Origin: Nocardia pseudobrasiliensis NBRC 108224
Lineage (GTDB): Bacteria > Actinomycetota > Actinomycetes > Mycobacteriales > Mycobacteriaceae
Length of the DNA stretch: 64,000 nucleotides
NCBI RefSeq assembly: GCF_001613105.1
Contig: NZ_BDBS01000033.1
Location: 1-64,000, forward strand
Direction of reading: 5' to 3'
The notes below the pieces were generated by a model that was not told the DNA's origin, did not search any database, and saw only the letters and a list, made by a program, of their open reading frames with translations. This document shows, in pieces, positions 17,487 through 26,419 of this stretch (its first letter is position 1; each line of letters opens with the position of its first letter). The translations under genes were made by a program, and so were the position numbers.

Positions 17487-18566
17487 TCAGATTCTGAGTT
17501 CGCTGCTCGCGTCGAAGAAGTACACCTCATCTGTCTTCGGCGCGAGCAGCAGGCGATCGCCGAGGCCGACCTGGAAGCGGCGGTCCACCCGGGCGACGAT
17601 CTTGCCGGAGCGGCTGGACCATTCGTCGCTCACGCCGTGCGCGTAGACGAACGATTCCGAACCGAGTTCCTCGAGCAGTTCCACCTCCACGGCCAGCGCA
17701 TTGCTCGCATCGGTGGTGGTTTCCCAGGATTCGGGCCGGATGCCCACGACCACCCGGTCGCGATCGGATCCGTTGCGCGGGATCGGAATCCGCAGCTCGT
17801 TCAGCACGGCCGCACCCTCGCGCACCGGCGCGGTGAACAGATTCATCGCCGGTGAGCCGATGAAGCCCGCGACGAAGGTGTTCACCGGATCGTCGTACAG
17901 CTCGCGCGGCGCGGCCACCTGCTGCAACTGCCCGTCGCGCAGCACCGCGACCCGATCGCCCATGGTCATCGCCTCGACCTGGTCGTGGGTGACGTAGACC
18001 GTGGTGGTGCCCAGGCGTTTCTGCAGCGCCGCGATCTGGGCGCGGGTGCTGACGCGCAGTTTGGCGTCCAGATTCGACAGCGGCTCGTCCATACAGAACA
18101 CCTGCGGGCGGCGCACGATCGCGCGACCCATGGCCACCCGCTGACGTTGTCCGCCGGACAGTTTCGCGGGTTTGCGGTCGAGCAGCTGCTCGAGTTCGAG
18201 CATGCGCGCGGCCTCGAGCACCCGGGCCAGAGTGTCGGCCTTGTTCATACCCGCATTGCGCAGTGCGAAGCCCATATTCTGCGCCACGGTCATATTCGGA
18301 TAGAGCGCATAGCTCTGGAACACCATCGCGACATCACGGGCCCGCGGCGGCAGACCCGTGACATCGCGGCCGCCGATCAGAATGCGGCCCTGCTCAACCG
18401 ATTCCAGGCCGGCCAGCATGCGCAGACTGGTCGACTTGCCACAGCCCGACGGGCCGACGAGGACGAGGAACTCCCCGTCGGCGATATCGATGTCCAGGCT
18501 GTCGACGGCGGGTGTGGGCGCACCCGGGTACAGATGCGTCACACTGTCGAATTGCACCGTCGCCAT
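17487..18566 (-). CDS. ugpC: Glycerophosphodiester ABC transporter ATP-binding protein
   Basis: 359 residues from ATG 18566. MalK/UgpC-type ATPase: Walker A GPSGCGKST, signature LSGGQRQRVAMGRAI, Walker B VFCMDEPLSNLD, H-loop VTHDQVEAMTMGDRVAVL, and a C-terminal OB/TOBE regulatory domain (about 235-355). Last gene of a four-gene unit. Some actinobacterial ATPases of this type serve several sugar importers, so sharing is possible. Confidence 0.9.
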   Translation of the reverse strand: MATVQFDSVTHLYPGAPTPAVDSLDIDIADGEFLVLVGPSGCGKSTSLRMLAGLESVEQGRILIGGRDVTGLPPRARDVAMVFQSYALYPNMTVAQNMGFALRNAGMNKADTLARVLEAARMLELEQLLDRKPAKLSGGQRQRVAMGRAIVRRPQVFCMDEPLSNLDAKLRVSTRAQIAALQKRLGTTTVYVTHDQVEAMTMGDRVAVLRDGQLQQVAAPRELYDDPVNTFVAGFIGSPAMNLFTAPVREGAAVLNELRIPIPRNGSDRDRVVVGIRPESWETTTDASNALAVEVELLEELGSESFVYAHGVSDEWSSRSGKIVARVDRRFQVGLGDRLLLAPKTDEVYFFDASSELRI

Positions 18567-18590
18567 GCGGCGGGCCTCCTTGAATCATTC

Positions 18591-19919
18591 CTACTTGGGC
18601 AGCTTGGGGGCGATCTGACGGTCGTAGATCGCCTGCAACTGATTGCTCACATCGGCGAAGACCGTGGCGACATCCTTGTTCTGCAGGCCGATCTGTTCGA
18701 GTCCGGTGCCGATGATCTGGTCGCCACCGGGCAGGAATACGCGCGCGTAGTCCTGCGACTTCGTCAGCGCCAGTTGGTCGAACGCGGTCTTGGAGTTCGG
18801 GTTCTTGGCCAGGAAGTCCTTCTCGCTGGCGTCCTCGACCGCCGACTTGCGGACCGGGATGTATCCGGTGGCCTGCGTGAAGTATGCGGTATTGGCCGAA
18901 TTGGTCAGGAAGTCGATGAATTTGAGCGCATTGGCCTTGCGCTGATCGGAGATGCGCGCCGGAATCGCCAGTCCCGCACCGCCGGTCGTGCAGCCGGGGC
19001 CGTGCGGATGCGGCAGGAAGGCGGTGCCGAATTCCAGCTTGCCCGCGGCATTCTGTTTGATGCCCTTGAGATCTCCGGTGGAGGCGATCGTCGAGGCGAC
19101 CACGCCGGTGCCGAAGTCGACCGCGATCTGCGGGCGGATACTCGCATACTTCTTGTTGTTGATCGACTCGCGCAGGTAGTTGCCCGCCGCGATGGTGGCC
19201 GGATCGCTGAACTTCAGCTTCCACTGATCCGAGTACGAGCCGCCGAAGGTCCAGTTCGGGCCCTGGAAGGTCCAGGCCAGGTAGTTCTTGGCGTCACCCC
19301 AGCCGTGCGCCCACTTGCCGTCGCCGACGACGCCCTGGATCTTGGGGCCCCACTCGTCGAATTCCTGCCAGCTCTCCGGACCGCGGTCGGGCAGACCGGC
19401 CTTCGACCAGACGTCCTTGTTGTAGTAGAACAGCGGCGTCGAGCGCGAATACGGCAGCGCCCAGGTCTTGCCGTTGAACTTGTAGTCGTTGAGGAAGGTG
19501 TCGACGTAGTCGTCCACCTTCACCCCCGCGGCGGCGAAGTGACCGTCCAGCGGTTCGATCGTGCCGTTGAGGGCGTAGTTGAACCACCAGACATCCGACA
19601 GCACAACCACATCGGGCAGTTCACCACCGGACAGCGCGGCGTTGAACTTCTGCGCCACCTCCTCGTAGTTGCGGCCCGCATCGATGAGGTTGACCTTCAG
19701 ATCCGGATTCTGCGCCTGGAAGCGGTTGATGATCTCGGCCTCCTGGTCCTTGGAGGTGCCGGGGTGGTTGGACCAGAAGGTGATGGTGTTGGAGTTGCCG
19801 GACTGCTTGCTGCCGCCGCCGGTTCCGGCGCAGGCGGTCAGGGCCAGTCCGGTCGCCGCGGCCGCGGACGCGCCGAGAAACCCGCGTCGCGACAGCGACG
19901 GGAATCGAACATCGGGCAC
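18591..19919 (-). CDS. ugpB: Glycerophosphodiester-binding lipoprotein
   Basis: 442 residues from GTG 19919, chosen because AAGGAG precedes it by about 6 nt; longer starts would run into ugpE. A Tat-like signal (SRRGFLG) ends in a lipobox LTAC. The body is very like M. tuberculosis UgpB, for example RSTPLFYYNKDVW, DRGPESWQEFDEWGP, WTFQGPNW and FLPGGDQIIGTGLEQIGL. The mycobacterial protein binds glycerophosphocholine, so scavenging of lipid head groups is the likely job. Confidence 0.93.
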   Translation of the reverse strand: MPDVRFPSLSRRGFLGASAAAATGLALTACAGTGGGSKQSGNSNTITFWSNHPGTSKDQEAEIINRFQAQNPDLKVNLIDAGRNYEEVAQKFNAALSGGELPDVVVLSDVWWFNYALNGTIEPLDGHFAAAGVKVDDYVDTFLNDYKFNGKTWALPYSRSTPLFYYNKDVWSKAGLPDRGPESWQEFDEWGPKIQGVVGDGKWAHGWGDAKNYLAWTFQGPNWTFGGSYSDQWKLKFSDPATIAAGNYLRESINNKKYASIRPQIAVDFGTGVVASTIASTGDLKGIKQNAAGKLEFGTAFLPHPHGPGCTTGGAGLAIPARISDQRKANALKFIDFLTNSANTAYFTQATGYIPVRKSAVEDASEKDFLAKNPNSKTAFDQLALTKSQDYARVFLPGGDQIIGTGLEQIGLQNKDVATVFADVSNQLQAIYDRQIAPKLPK

Positions 19920-19938
19920 AGGAATCTCCTTGTGGGGG

Positions 19939-20805
19939 TTAACCTTTGACCGCACCGGAGGTGAGGCCCTTGATCATGTGCCGCTGCAGGATCAAGAAGA
20001 CCAGCAGAATCGGCAGCATGGTGAGCAGGGTGCCGGCCATCACCGGACCCCAATTGGTGACACTGGGGTTCTCGGTGTTCTGCAGCAGCGTCAGGCCCAC
20101 CGGCAGCGGCGCGACGCGCGAATCGTCGGCCATCAGGAACGGCCACAGATATTCGTTCCACTCGTTGACGAGCGTGACCACCGCGAACGCGACCATGGTC
20201 GGCCCGGACATCGGCAGCACCACCCGGGTGAGCAACCGCCACCAGTTCGCGCCGTCCATCCGCGCGGCCTCGATGACCTCGGCCGGCAGCGACAGGAAGT
20301 GATTGCGCATCAGGAAGGTGCCGAAGGCGACGCCGCACAGCGGAACGATGATGCCCTGGAAGGTATTTCGCCAGCCCAGCTGGGAGATCAGCGCGTAGTT
20401 GGAGATGACCGTGATCTGATTGGGCACCATGAGCGCCGCGATGATCACCAGGAATACGATCGTCTTACCCGGGAATCGCAGAAACACCAGGCCATAGGCG
20501 CTGAGCACGCCGAGGACGAATTTCACCGCGGCGATGATCGCGGTGATGATCAGCGAATTGCGCAGGAAGTGCCAGAACGGCAGCGCGGTCGTCGCCTCGT
20601 GGAAGTTCTCCGGATGCCAGCTGTGCGGCCAGTAGACCGCGGGCTGGGTGTAGATGTCCGGACGCGCCTTGAACGCGGTGATGATGATCCAGAACAGCGG
20701 TACGCCGACGATCACCAGGACACACGCCATGGCGGCATAGCCGAGCAGGGTCGCGGCCAGCTGGCGGCGGCGGTAGTTCGCGCTGTGCATCATGGCTGTG
20801 GTCAT
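19939..20805 (-). CDS. ugpE: Glycerophosphodiester ABC transporter permease
   Basis: 288 residues from ATG 20805 (ATGA overlap with ugpA). MalG-type permease with about six helices and the coupling loop EVIEAARMDGANWWRLLTRVVLPMSGP. Nineteen bases separate its stop from the ugpB start. Confidence 0.92.
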   Translation of the reverse strand: MTTAMMHSANYRRRQLAATLLGYAAMACVLVIVGVPLFWIIITAFKARPDIYTQPAVYWPHSWHPENFHEATTALPFWHFLRNSLIITAIIAAVKFVLGVLSAYGLVFLRFPGKTIVFLVIIAALMVPNQITVISNYALISQLGWRNTFQGIIVPLCGVAFGTFLMRNHFLSLPAEVIEAARMDGANWWRLLTRVVLPMSGPTMVAFAVVTLVNEWNEYLWPFLMADDSRVAPLPVGLTLLQNTENPSVTNWGPVMAGTLLTMLPILLVFLILQRHMIKGLTSGAVKG

Positions 20806-21803
20806 CGGTCGCCTCGATCCATGACGCGCACCTGCACCAGCGTGACGATCAGCAGCACCACGAACATGATGGTGGCCACCGTCGCGCCGTAGCCCGCGCG
20901 GAAGTTGCGGAAGGACTCCAGGTAGACCTGGTAGACCATGGTCGTCGTGCCGGTGCCGAGCGGTCCGCCGCGGGTCATCACATTGATGATGTCGAAGACC
21001 TGCAGCGAGTTCAGCATGACCGTGATCGACAGGAAGAATGTGGTCGGGCGCAGCTGCGGCAGCAACACCCGGGTGAAGGTGGTCCACCGGCTCGCGCCGT
21101 CGATCTCCGCGGCCTCCAGCAACTCCTGGCGCTGGCCCTGCAGGGCGGCCAGATAGATGACGAAGGTGTAGCCGAGGTTCTTCCAGATGTAGGTGATCGT
21201 CACCATGAACAGCGCCCAGTGCGGATTCTGGTAGAAGTCCGGCACATTCGTCACGCCGAGCCGGTGCAGCAGATCCTGGACCAGGCCGAAGCTGGGATCG
21301 AAGATGAACTGGAAGGCCACGCCGATCGCCGCGCCGGAGATCACGAACGGGGCGAAGATCGCCGAGCGGACCACATTGCGGCCGAACAGCTTCCGATCCA
21401 GCAGCAGCGCCAGCGCCAGCCCGAGCGCCATACTGCCCGCCACGGCCGCGACGGTGAAGATCACGGTATTGGCGACGATGTCCCAGGAATCGGTCCGCCC
21501 GAACCACTCCGTGTAGTTCGCGACGCCGATATAGTTCGCTACCGGATCGGAAATATTCCAATCGGTAAAAGACAGTCGTATGTTGTCCAGCAGCGGCCGA
21601 TACACGAACAGCCCCAACAGGATCAGATTCGGCAGCACCAGCACCAGAAACAGCGCGTAGTCTCGCCAGGGTCGGCCCTTCAGACCACGAACCGGGGGTT
21701 GGGGCAGTACTCGTTCGGGCCGGGATCGCACCGCGGCAGTGTGTCCGGTTCGGGCAAATTTGCGGTTAACCGCTGACGCCCGTCCGTTGAACAAATCGGA
21801 CAT
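20802..21803 (-). CDS. ugpA: Glycerophosphodiester ABC transporter permease
   Basis: 333 residues from ATG 21803. MalF-type permease with about six helices and the EAA loop LLEAAEIDGASRWTTFTRVLLPQLRPT. A polar N-terminal extension (residues 1-45) is longer than in typical UgpA. First gene of ugpAEBC; the order matches M. tuberculosis. Confidence 0.92.
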   Translation of the reverse strand: MSDLFNGRASAVNRKFARTGHTAAVRSRPERVLPQPPVRGLKGRPWRDYALFLVLVLPNLILLGLFVYRPLLDNIRLSFTDWNISDPVANYIGVANYTEWFGRTDSWDIVANTVIFTVAAVAGSMALGLALALLLDRKLFGRNVVRSAIFAPFVISGAAIGVAFQFIFDPSFGLVQDLLHRLGVTNVPDFYQNPHWALFMVTITYIWKNLGYTFVIYLAALQGQRQELLEAAEIDGASRWTTFTRVLLPQLRPTTFFLSITVMLNSLQVFDIINVMTRGGPLGTGTTTMVYQVYLESFRNFRAGYGATVATIMFVVLLIVTLVQVRVMDRGDR

Positions 21804-21810
21804 GGGCGGA

Positions 21811-21816
21811 ATATTA
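21811..21816 (-). promoter_or_regulatory. Putative -10 element of the ugp operon
   Basis: TAATAT on the minus strand, 7 nt before the ugpA ATG, implies a leaderless transcript. The -35 region is weak. Confidence 0.5.
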
Positions 21817-21853
21817 GGGCGGCAAACCGCTTTCGGACGGTGAAATGAGCGAA

Positions 21854-21880
21854 GCCCGCTCCGCGCGATGCGGAGCGGGC
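21854..21880 (-). terminator. Hairpin terminator after the L,D-transpeptidase gene
   Basis: GCCCGCTCCGC (21854-21864) and its exact complement (21870-21880) form an 11-bp stem with a 5-nt loop, 19 nt beyond the stop codon. The minus strand continues with TTCGCTCATTTC, a weak U-rich tail. Confidence 0.7.
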
Positions 21881-21898
21881 CTCGGGGCCTTACCTATC

Positions 21899-22840
21899 TC
21901 AGTTCCAGTCGCCCATGCCGTCGCTGGTGCTGAAGGTGCCGGTCGAATTCTGGACGATGACCGGATCGCCCTTCTGCGAGTTCTCGAAGAACCACTGGGC
22001 ATCGGCCGGGCTGACGTTCAGGCAGCCGTGGCTGGTGTCCGAAACGCCCTGCTGCGCAACCGACCACGGGGCCGAGTGCACGAAGATGCCGCTGTTGGAC
22101 AGGCGGGTGGCCCACTCGACCTCGAGCTTGTAACCCTCCGGATCGGTGGTCGGGACCCCGTAGGTGGAGGAGTCCATGATCATCTTCCGGTTCTTCTCGC
22201 CCACGTAGTAGGTGCCATTGGGCGTCTCGTGCTTGGCCTTGCCCATCGAGGTGGGCATGGTCTTGATGACCTCGCCGTTGCGGGTGACGGTCACCGTGTG
22301 GGTGGCGTCGTCGGCGACGGACTTGATCTCGTCGCCGATCTTGTAGGCGACCTTGGTGCCGCCCGCCTCGACGGTGATATCGGAGTTCGCGGGCCACAGC
22401 TCCTCGGGCCGCCAGCGCACCTGCTTGTCGCCGCGCCAGTAGAAGTGGCCGTTGGTGGCATTGCTGGAGGTGATCCGAATGGCCTTCTCGGCCGCGTCGT
22501 GATCGGCGACCGGCTCCTTGAAGTTGATGATGATCGGCTGCGCCACGCCGACCACATCGCCGTCGCTCGGGCTCACGCTCGGCGGGGCGAAATTGGCCTG
22601 GGGCAGCGGCGGCGGATTCTTCATGGGAGCCGCGCCGGGTGCGGGCTGCGGGGCCTGCACGACGGCCGGAGCGCCCGGCACATCCGGGCCGCCGGGCCAC
22701 AGCGGGGCGGCCGATGCCGGCGCGACGGAGATCGCCGCGGCGGTGGCCACCGCCAGTGAGGTCACCGCCAGGGATAGGACGCCGATCCGAGCGGGTCGGC
22801 TCGTCGAGTTCCGAGCGGGTTTCCAGGTGGTGGTGCGCAC
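21899..22840 (-). CDS. L,D-transpeptidase with Ig-like domain
   Basis: 313 residues from GTG 22840, preceded by GGAGAGGA about 10 nt upstream. Signal peptide (about 1-44, ending APASA). Residues about 88-165 form a bacterial Ig-like domain (VSPSDGDVVGVAQPIIINF), then the YkuD catalytic domain with HGCLNVSP; Cys273 is the nucleophile, and HSAPW supplies the conserved His. Makes 3-3 peptidoglycan cross-links outside the cell, the cross-links that escape most beta-lactams. Single-gene unit with its own terminator. Confidence 0.93.
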   Translation of the reverse strand: MRTTTWKPARNSTSRPARIGVLSLAVTSLAVATAAAISVAPASAAPLWPGGPDVPGAPAVVQAPQPAPGAAPMKNPPPLPQANFAPPSVSPSDGDVVGVAQPIIINFKEPVADHDAAEKAIRITSSNATNGHFYWRGDKQVRWRPEELWPANSDITVEAGGTKVAYKIGDEIKSVADDATHTVTVTRNGEVIKTMPTSMGKAKHETPNGTYYVGEKNRKMIMDSSTYGVPTTDPEGYKLEVEWATRLSNSGIFVHSAPWSVAQQGVSDTSHGCLNVSPADAQWFFENSQKGDPVIVQNSTGTFSTSDGMGDWN

Positions 22841-23146
22841 AGCCGTTTCGTCCTCTCCATCCTCTTTCGCACGCAGGCGGCGTGCGGGAAGGTCTCGCGC
22901 GATACGAGCGCCGGGCGTTATATCGGCCCCGACCCGGAATCCATTACTACATCTCGTGCGTGCCGCAGCCAATTGCCTTCTCGCAGTTATGAAGACCGAC
23001 TCCCCGGTGTGCGATACGTCACAGGCGCGACGCGCTGTACGCGCCGGACCGGGAATGCGCCGTTCGCATCGGCGAGTCGGTCGCGTCGCGGGTGCGACCG
23101 CTCGCAAACGGCGACGATGCGTCCCGAAACCTTATTGTGAGGCAAA
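22841..23146. other. Intergenic control region upstream of the L,D-transpeptidase gene
   Basis: No gene seen. It holds TTACTACATC at 22944-22953, which is half of the palindrome found at 28708-28722, and near 23136-23157 an imperfect inverted repeat (TTGTGAG / CTCGCAA) that overlaps the P450 stop and could act as a weak terminator for it. Confidence 0.4.
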
Positions 23147-24526
23147 TCACTCGCAATCGGTTCGGGCGAACAGGACATCGAAGGTGATTCCGGCATGTGG
23201 TCCGGTGGCGATGTTGTGCGGCACCGCCAGCGGAATTCGGCCGCGGGCATAGCGTGGGGACAGATTCAGCTCGACCCGGTTCAAAACCGTCGCCAGCGCG
23301 ATGCGCAACTCGTAATCCGCCAGTGGCGCTCCGATACAGCGTCGATGCCCGCCGCCGTAGGGCGCGAATTCGAACGGGCCGTAGCGGCGCTCGAGAAAGC
23401 GTTCGGGCGCGAAGCGTTCGGGGGCGGACCAGATCTCGGGATCGGAGTGCAGCAGCGGCGTGGCCAGACCCACGGTGTCACCGGCAACCAGCGCGACCCC
23501 TCCGAGGCGCAACGATCCGGTCAAGCGCCGCAGCACGATCGGCACCGGCGGATGCAGCCGCAGCGTCTCCTGGCAGACGGCGTCCAGATATGGCAGCCGG
23601 GCCAGTTCACCGGGTTCACAGTCGGGGCCCGCCGCGGCGAGTTCCCCCCGCAGCCGGTCCAGCGTCTCCGGATTCCGGTGCAGCCGGTACAGCGCCCAGA
23701 CCAGGCTGGTCGCGGTGGTCTCGTGTCCGGCCACGAGCAGGGTGCGCAGCTGTTCGCGCAGTTCCGCGTCGCCGATCGCGCCGCCGTCCTCGTACCGCGC
23801 GTCGAGCAGCAGGGTCAGCATGTCCTCGCCGTCGCCCCCGCTCGCCGGCCGGGCGGCGATATCGGCATCGATGAGGGCGTCCAGCCGCGCGCGTGCGGCC
23901 AGGAACCGATCCCACGGCCCGTGCCCGAACGTGCTGTGCCGCAAGGCCGGTACGAGCATGAGCGGTCCGCTGAACGCGGTCAGGAATTCTGCAACGGCCG
24001 CGGTGTATTCGGCGCGCCGCCGATCGTCGGCGAGGCCGAAGACCGCGCGCAGAATGACCCGCAGCGTAATCGCCCGCGCCGCGGCGCGAGCGTCGATTCG
24101 CGCACCCGTGCGCCATGCGGGCCCACGCCCGCAACCCGCCAGCTCCGCCTCGACGGAATCGCGAATGATCATGCCGTAGTTGCGAATTCGATCGCGATGA
24201 AATGCGGGCGCCAAAAGCGATCGCATCGGCCTATGCCGATCCGATCGGGCGAGAATCAACGAGGCCGAACCGACCAGTGGCTCAATGGGATTCGGATGGG
24301 GCGGTTCCAATATCTCCACGGGGGCCCGAAACAATTCCTTTGCGCCCGAACATGTTCCGGTGAACAGTGCGGCGCCGAATCCCGGAAATCGAACGAAGAA
24401 CGGATCTCCGTCGTGTGCGCGACGCCATCGGAAATACCGATCGAAATCCATTCCGGCCCACAGCGCGTGCAGTACCGCCGCCCGCGGTACCCGCGGCCGC
24501 GCCGAAACGGTCGACGGGCTGTTCAT
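23147..24526 (-). CDS. Cytochrome P450
   Basis: 459 residues from ATG 24526. I-helix oxygen-activation motif AGHETTATSLVWAL, ExxR motif in CQETLRLHPPVPIVLRR, and heme-binding loop FAPYGGGHRRCIGAP with Cys397 as the iron ligand. The pattern is that of soluble bacterial P450s of the CYP110/CYP138-like kind that act on fatty-acid or sterol-like substrates (inference). Third gene of a probable operon (39 bp after the serine hydrolase). No ferredoxin is adjacent. Confidence 0.92.
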   Translation of the reverse strand: MNSPSTVSARPRVPRAAVLHALWAGMDFDRYFRWRRAHDGDPFFVRFPGFGAALFTGTCSGAKELFRAPVEILEPPHPNPIEPLVGSASLILARSDRHRPMRSLLAPAFHRDRIRNYGMIIRDSVEAELAGCGRGPAWRTGARIDARAAARAITLRVILRAVFGLADDRRRAEYTAAVAEFLTAFSGPLMLVPALRHSTFGHGPWDRFLAARARLDALIDADIAARPASGGDGEDMLTLLLDARYEDGGAIGDAELREQLRTLLVAGHETTATSLVWALYRLHRNPETLDRLRGELAAAGPDCEPGELARLPYLDAVCQETLRLHPPVPIVLRRLTGSLRLGGVALVAGDTVGLATPLLHSDPEIWSAPERFAPERFLERRYGPFEFAPYGGGHRRCIGAPLADYELRIALATVLNRVELNLSPRYARGRIPLAVPHNIATGPHAGITFDVLFARTDCE

Positions 24527-24565
24527 ACCCTCGGATACGTTTCAGCGGACCGATCGGTTCGACGC

Positions 24566-25759
24566 CTATTGCGGCCGGCGCAGTACGGTCGCGCGCGCCT
24601 GCGCGCCCAATCGGGCCAATCGCCCGTCGCCGATCGTGTTCAGCGAATTGCCCAGGCGATTGGTCACGAAGGCCACCGACATCCCCAGCTCCGGATCGGC
24701 GTAGGCGCCCGAACCGCCGACGCCGTAGTGCCCGAAACCGCGGCGGATCGGGTGACGCGAGGCGATGGGCGGACGGTGATAGCCGAGAGTGAACCCCAGC
24801 GGGAGCCCGATGACGTAATCGCGCCCGCGACTCTGCACCCGGCTGATCTGCGCGATGGTCTCCGGCCGCAGCAACCGCGTGTCGTCGACGCGGCCGTCAT
24901 TGGCCAGCGCCCCGTACATCCGGGCCAGCGCCCGCGCGGCGAATACACCGTTGAAACCGGGCATCACCGAATCGTGCACGCGCGGATCGTCCACCAGCAG
25001 ATCGAAACCCAGCGGCATACCGGCCTCGGCGATACCCGCGAGGCGGCGACTGCGGGCCAGTACCGACGCGGCGGTATCCCAGCGCAGCACCGGCACCCGC
25101 AGCCGGGGGAAGGTCCGCGCGATGCGATGGCGCTGATCCTCGGGCACCCGGAACCAGAATTCCGGCGCGCCCAGCGGTTCGGCGATCTCGCGGCGCAGCA
25201 CCTCGGTGAACTCGTCGCCGGTCACCCGCTGCACGATCTCGGCGACCAGCCAGCCGAAGGTCACCGCGTGATATCCGGAGGACTGCAGCCGGCGCGGATC
25301 CGGTTCGGCATCGGCCAGCGCCCGGACCATCGCGTCGAAATCGAGCAGGCCGTCGGGGGTCTCGGCGAGGCCGCGCACCCGATGCAGTCCGGCCCGGTGC
25401 GCGAGCACATCGCGCACGGTGATCTCGCCCTTGCCGTGTGCGGCGAATTCCGGCCAGTACGTCGCCACCGGCGCGTCGTAGTCGATCAACCCGCGTTCGG
25501 CCAGCCGGTGCAGCACTGTCGAGGCCACGCCCTTACCGGTCGAGAAGGCCAGGGCGACGGTATCGGAACGCCAGCGTCGATCGGGTGCCGCCCAGCCCGC
25601 CCAGACATCGACCACCGGGCGGCCGTGCAGGTAGATCGCGAGTGCGCCGCCGCCGCGCGCGGGTCGTTCGAACATCCGGAAGAACCGATGTACCAGTGGC
25701 ACGAAGCGCGGATCGATCGTCATCTGCGGTTCGGCGGTCGATGCGGATGCCGCAACCAT
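24566..25759 (-). CDS. Serine hydrolase, beta-lactamase/esterase (class C-like)
   Basis: 397 residues from ATG 25759, preceded by GGAGG (5-nt spacing). SxxK motif STGK with Ser73 and Lys76; the Tyr of GYHAVTFGW occupies the second catalytic motif; GHYGVGGSGAYADPE resembles the third (KTG-like) motif. This arrangement is typical of family VIII esterases/LipL-type enzymes more than of true beta-lactamases. No signal peptide. Lies 23 bp after a secreted-protein gene and 39 bp before the P450 gene. Confidence 0.87.
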   Translation of the reverse strand: MVAASASTAEPQMTIDPRFVPLVHRFFRMFERPARGGGALAIYLHGRPVVDVWAGWAAPDRRWRSDTVALAFSTGKGVASTVLHRLAERGLIDYDAPVATYWPEFAAHGKGEITVRDVLAHRAGLHRVRGLAETPDGLLDFDAMVRALADAEPDPRRLQSSGYHAVTFGWLVAEIVQRVTGDEFTEVLRREIAEPLGAPEFWFRVPEDQRHRIARTFPRLRVPVLRWDTAASVLARSRRLAGIAEAGMPLGFDLLVDDPRVHDSVMPGFNGVFAARALARMYGALANDGRVDDTRLLRPETIAQISRVQSRGRDYVIGLPLGFTLGYHRPPIASRHPIRRGFGHYGVGGSGAYADPELGMSVAFVTNRLGNSLNTIGDGRLARLGAQARATVLRRPQ

Positions 25760-25782
25760 GCCCACCTCCTAGCGTCCGAGGC

Positions 25783-26298
25783 TCAGGGTAACGCGACGGC
25801 CGCGGCGTGCCAGAGCCCGACCGGACTGGCCAGGCAGGCGCCGCCGCTGCGCGAATCCCAGGCGAAGGCGGCCGTGCCCAGGCAGACCGGGGCGCGATCG
25901 GCCGAAACCACCTGTGCCCGAGAGCCGTTCAACGCGATCGTGACCCCGATGCGGCCGGTCTCGTTCAGCGAGGTGTGCGCCAGCGCGCCGGGACCCAGGC
26001 CGATCGCCACGGGCAGTCCGGCCGCGCCCTCGCTGGCTCCGGTTCCGCCCGACGCGCCCAATGCCACGGCCACGGCGCCCGTGCTGGCACTGGCGTAGCC
26101 GATTCCGTCCAGACTCAGGGCGCGGGCGTGGCCGGTACCCGTCGCGACGGCCCGGCAGGCGGTGTGACCGGCGACGATGGTCACATCGCGCTCGGCATCG
26201 GAATCGCAGTGCACACCGGTTGCCGAGGCGGTGCCCGCGGCGGCGAAACAGATGCCCATCGTGGCGGCCGAACAGAGAATCGCGCCGATCACCTTCAC
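25783..26298 (-). CDS. Small secreted protein (DUF6764-like)
   Basis: 171 residues from GTG 26298, with GGAAGGAG 6 nt upstream. Signal peptide residues 1-27 (ending GTASA). The mature part is rich in Ala, Gly, Thr and Ser, with four Cys that could pair. It resembles DUF6764-type actinobacterial exported proteins, without certainty. First gene of the operon with the serine hydrolase and P450; divergent from the MFS exporter. Confidence 0.65.
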   Translation of the reverse strand: MKVIGAILCSAATMGICFAAAGTASATGVHCDSDAERDVTIVAGHTACRAVATGTGHARALSLDGIGYASASTGAVAVALGASGGTGASEGAAGLPVAIGLGPGALAHTSLNETGRIGVTIALNGSRAQVVSADRAPVCLGTAAFAWDSRSGGACLASPVGLWHAAAVALP

Positions 26299-26419
26299 GA
26301 TCCACTCCTTCCGGACGCCGGTGTTTCACCATACCCAGATCGGTTGCCGGAACGTCGAATCCGCGCTCGGCCGCGTCGAATCCGCGCGAATCGCACCCAC
26401 TGGTCGTAGCGTGACAGGC

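Noticed and set aside
15413..17530. A 705-codon open frame antisense to the M13 protease
   Set aside because: Long antisense frames are expected in high-GC coding DNA; the sense protein has a complete zinc site and family length. The same applies to long antisense frames near 10063-12195, 52552-54666 and 56427-58340.
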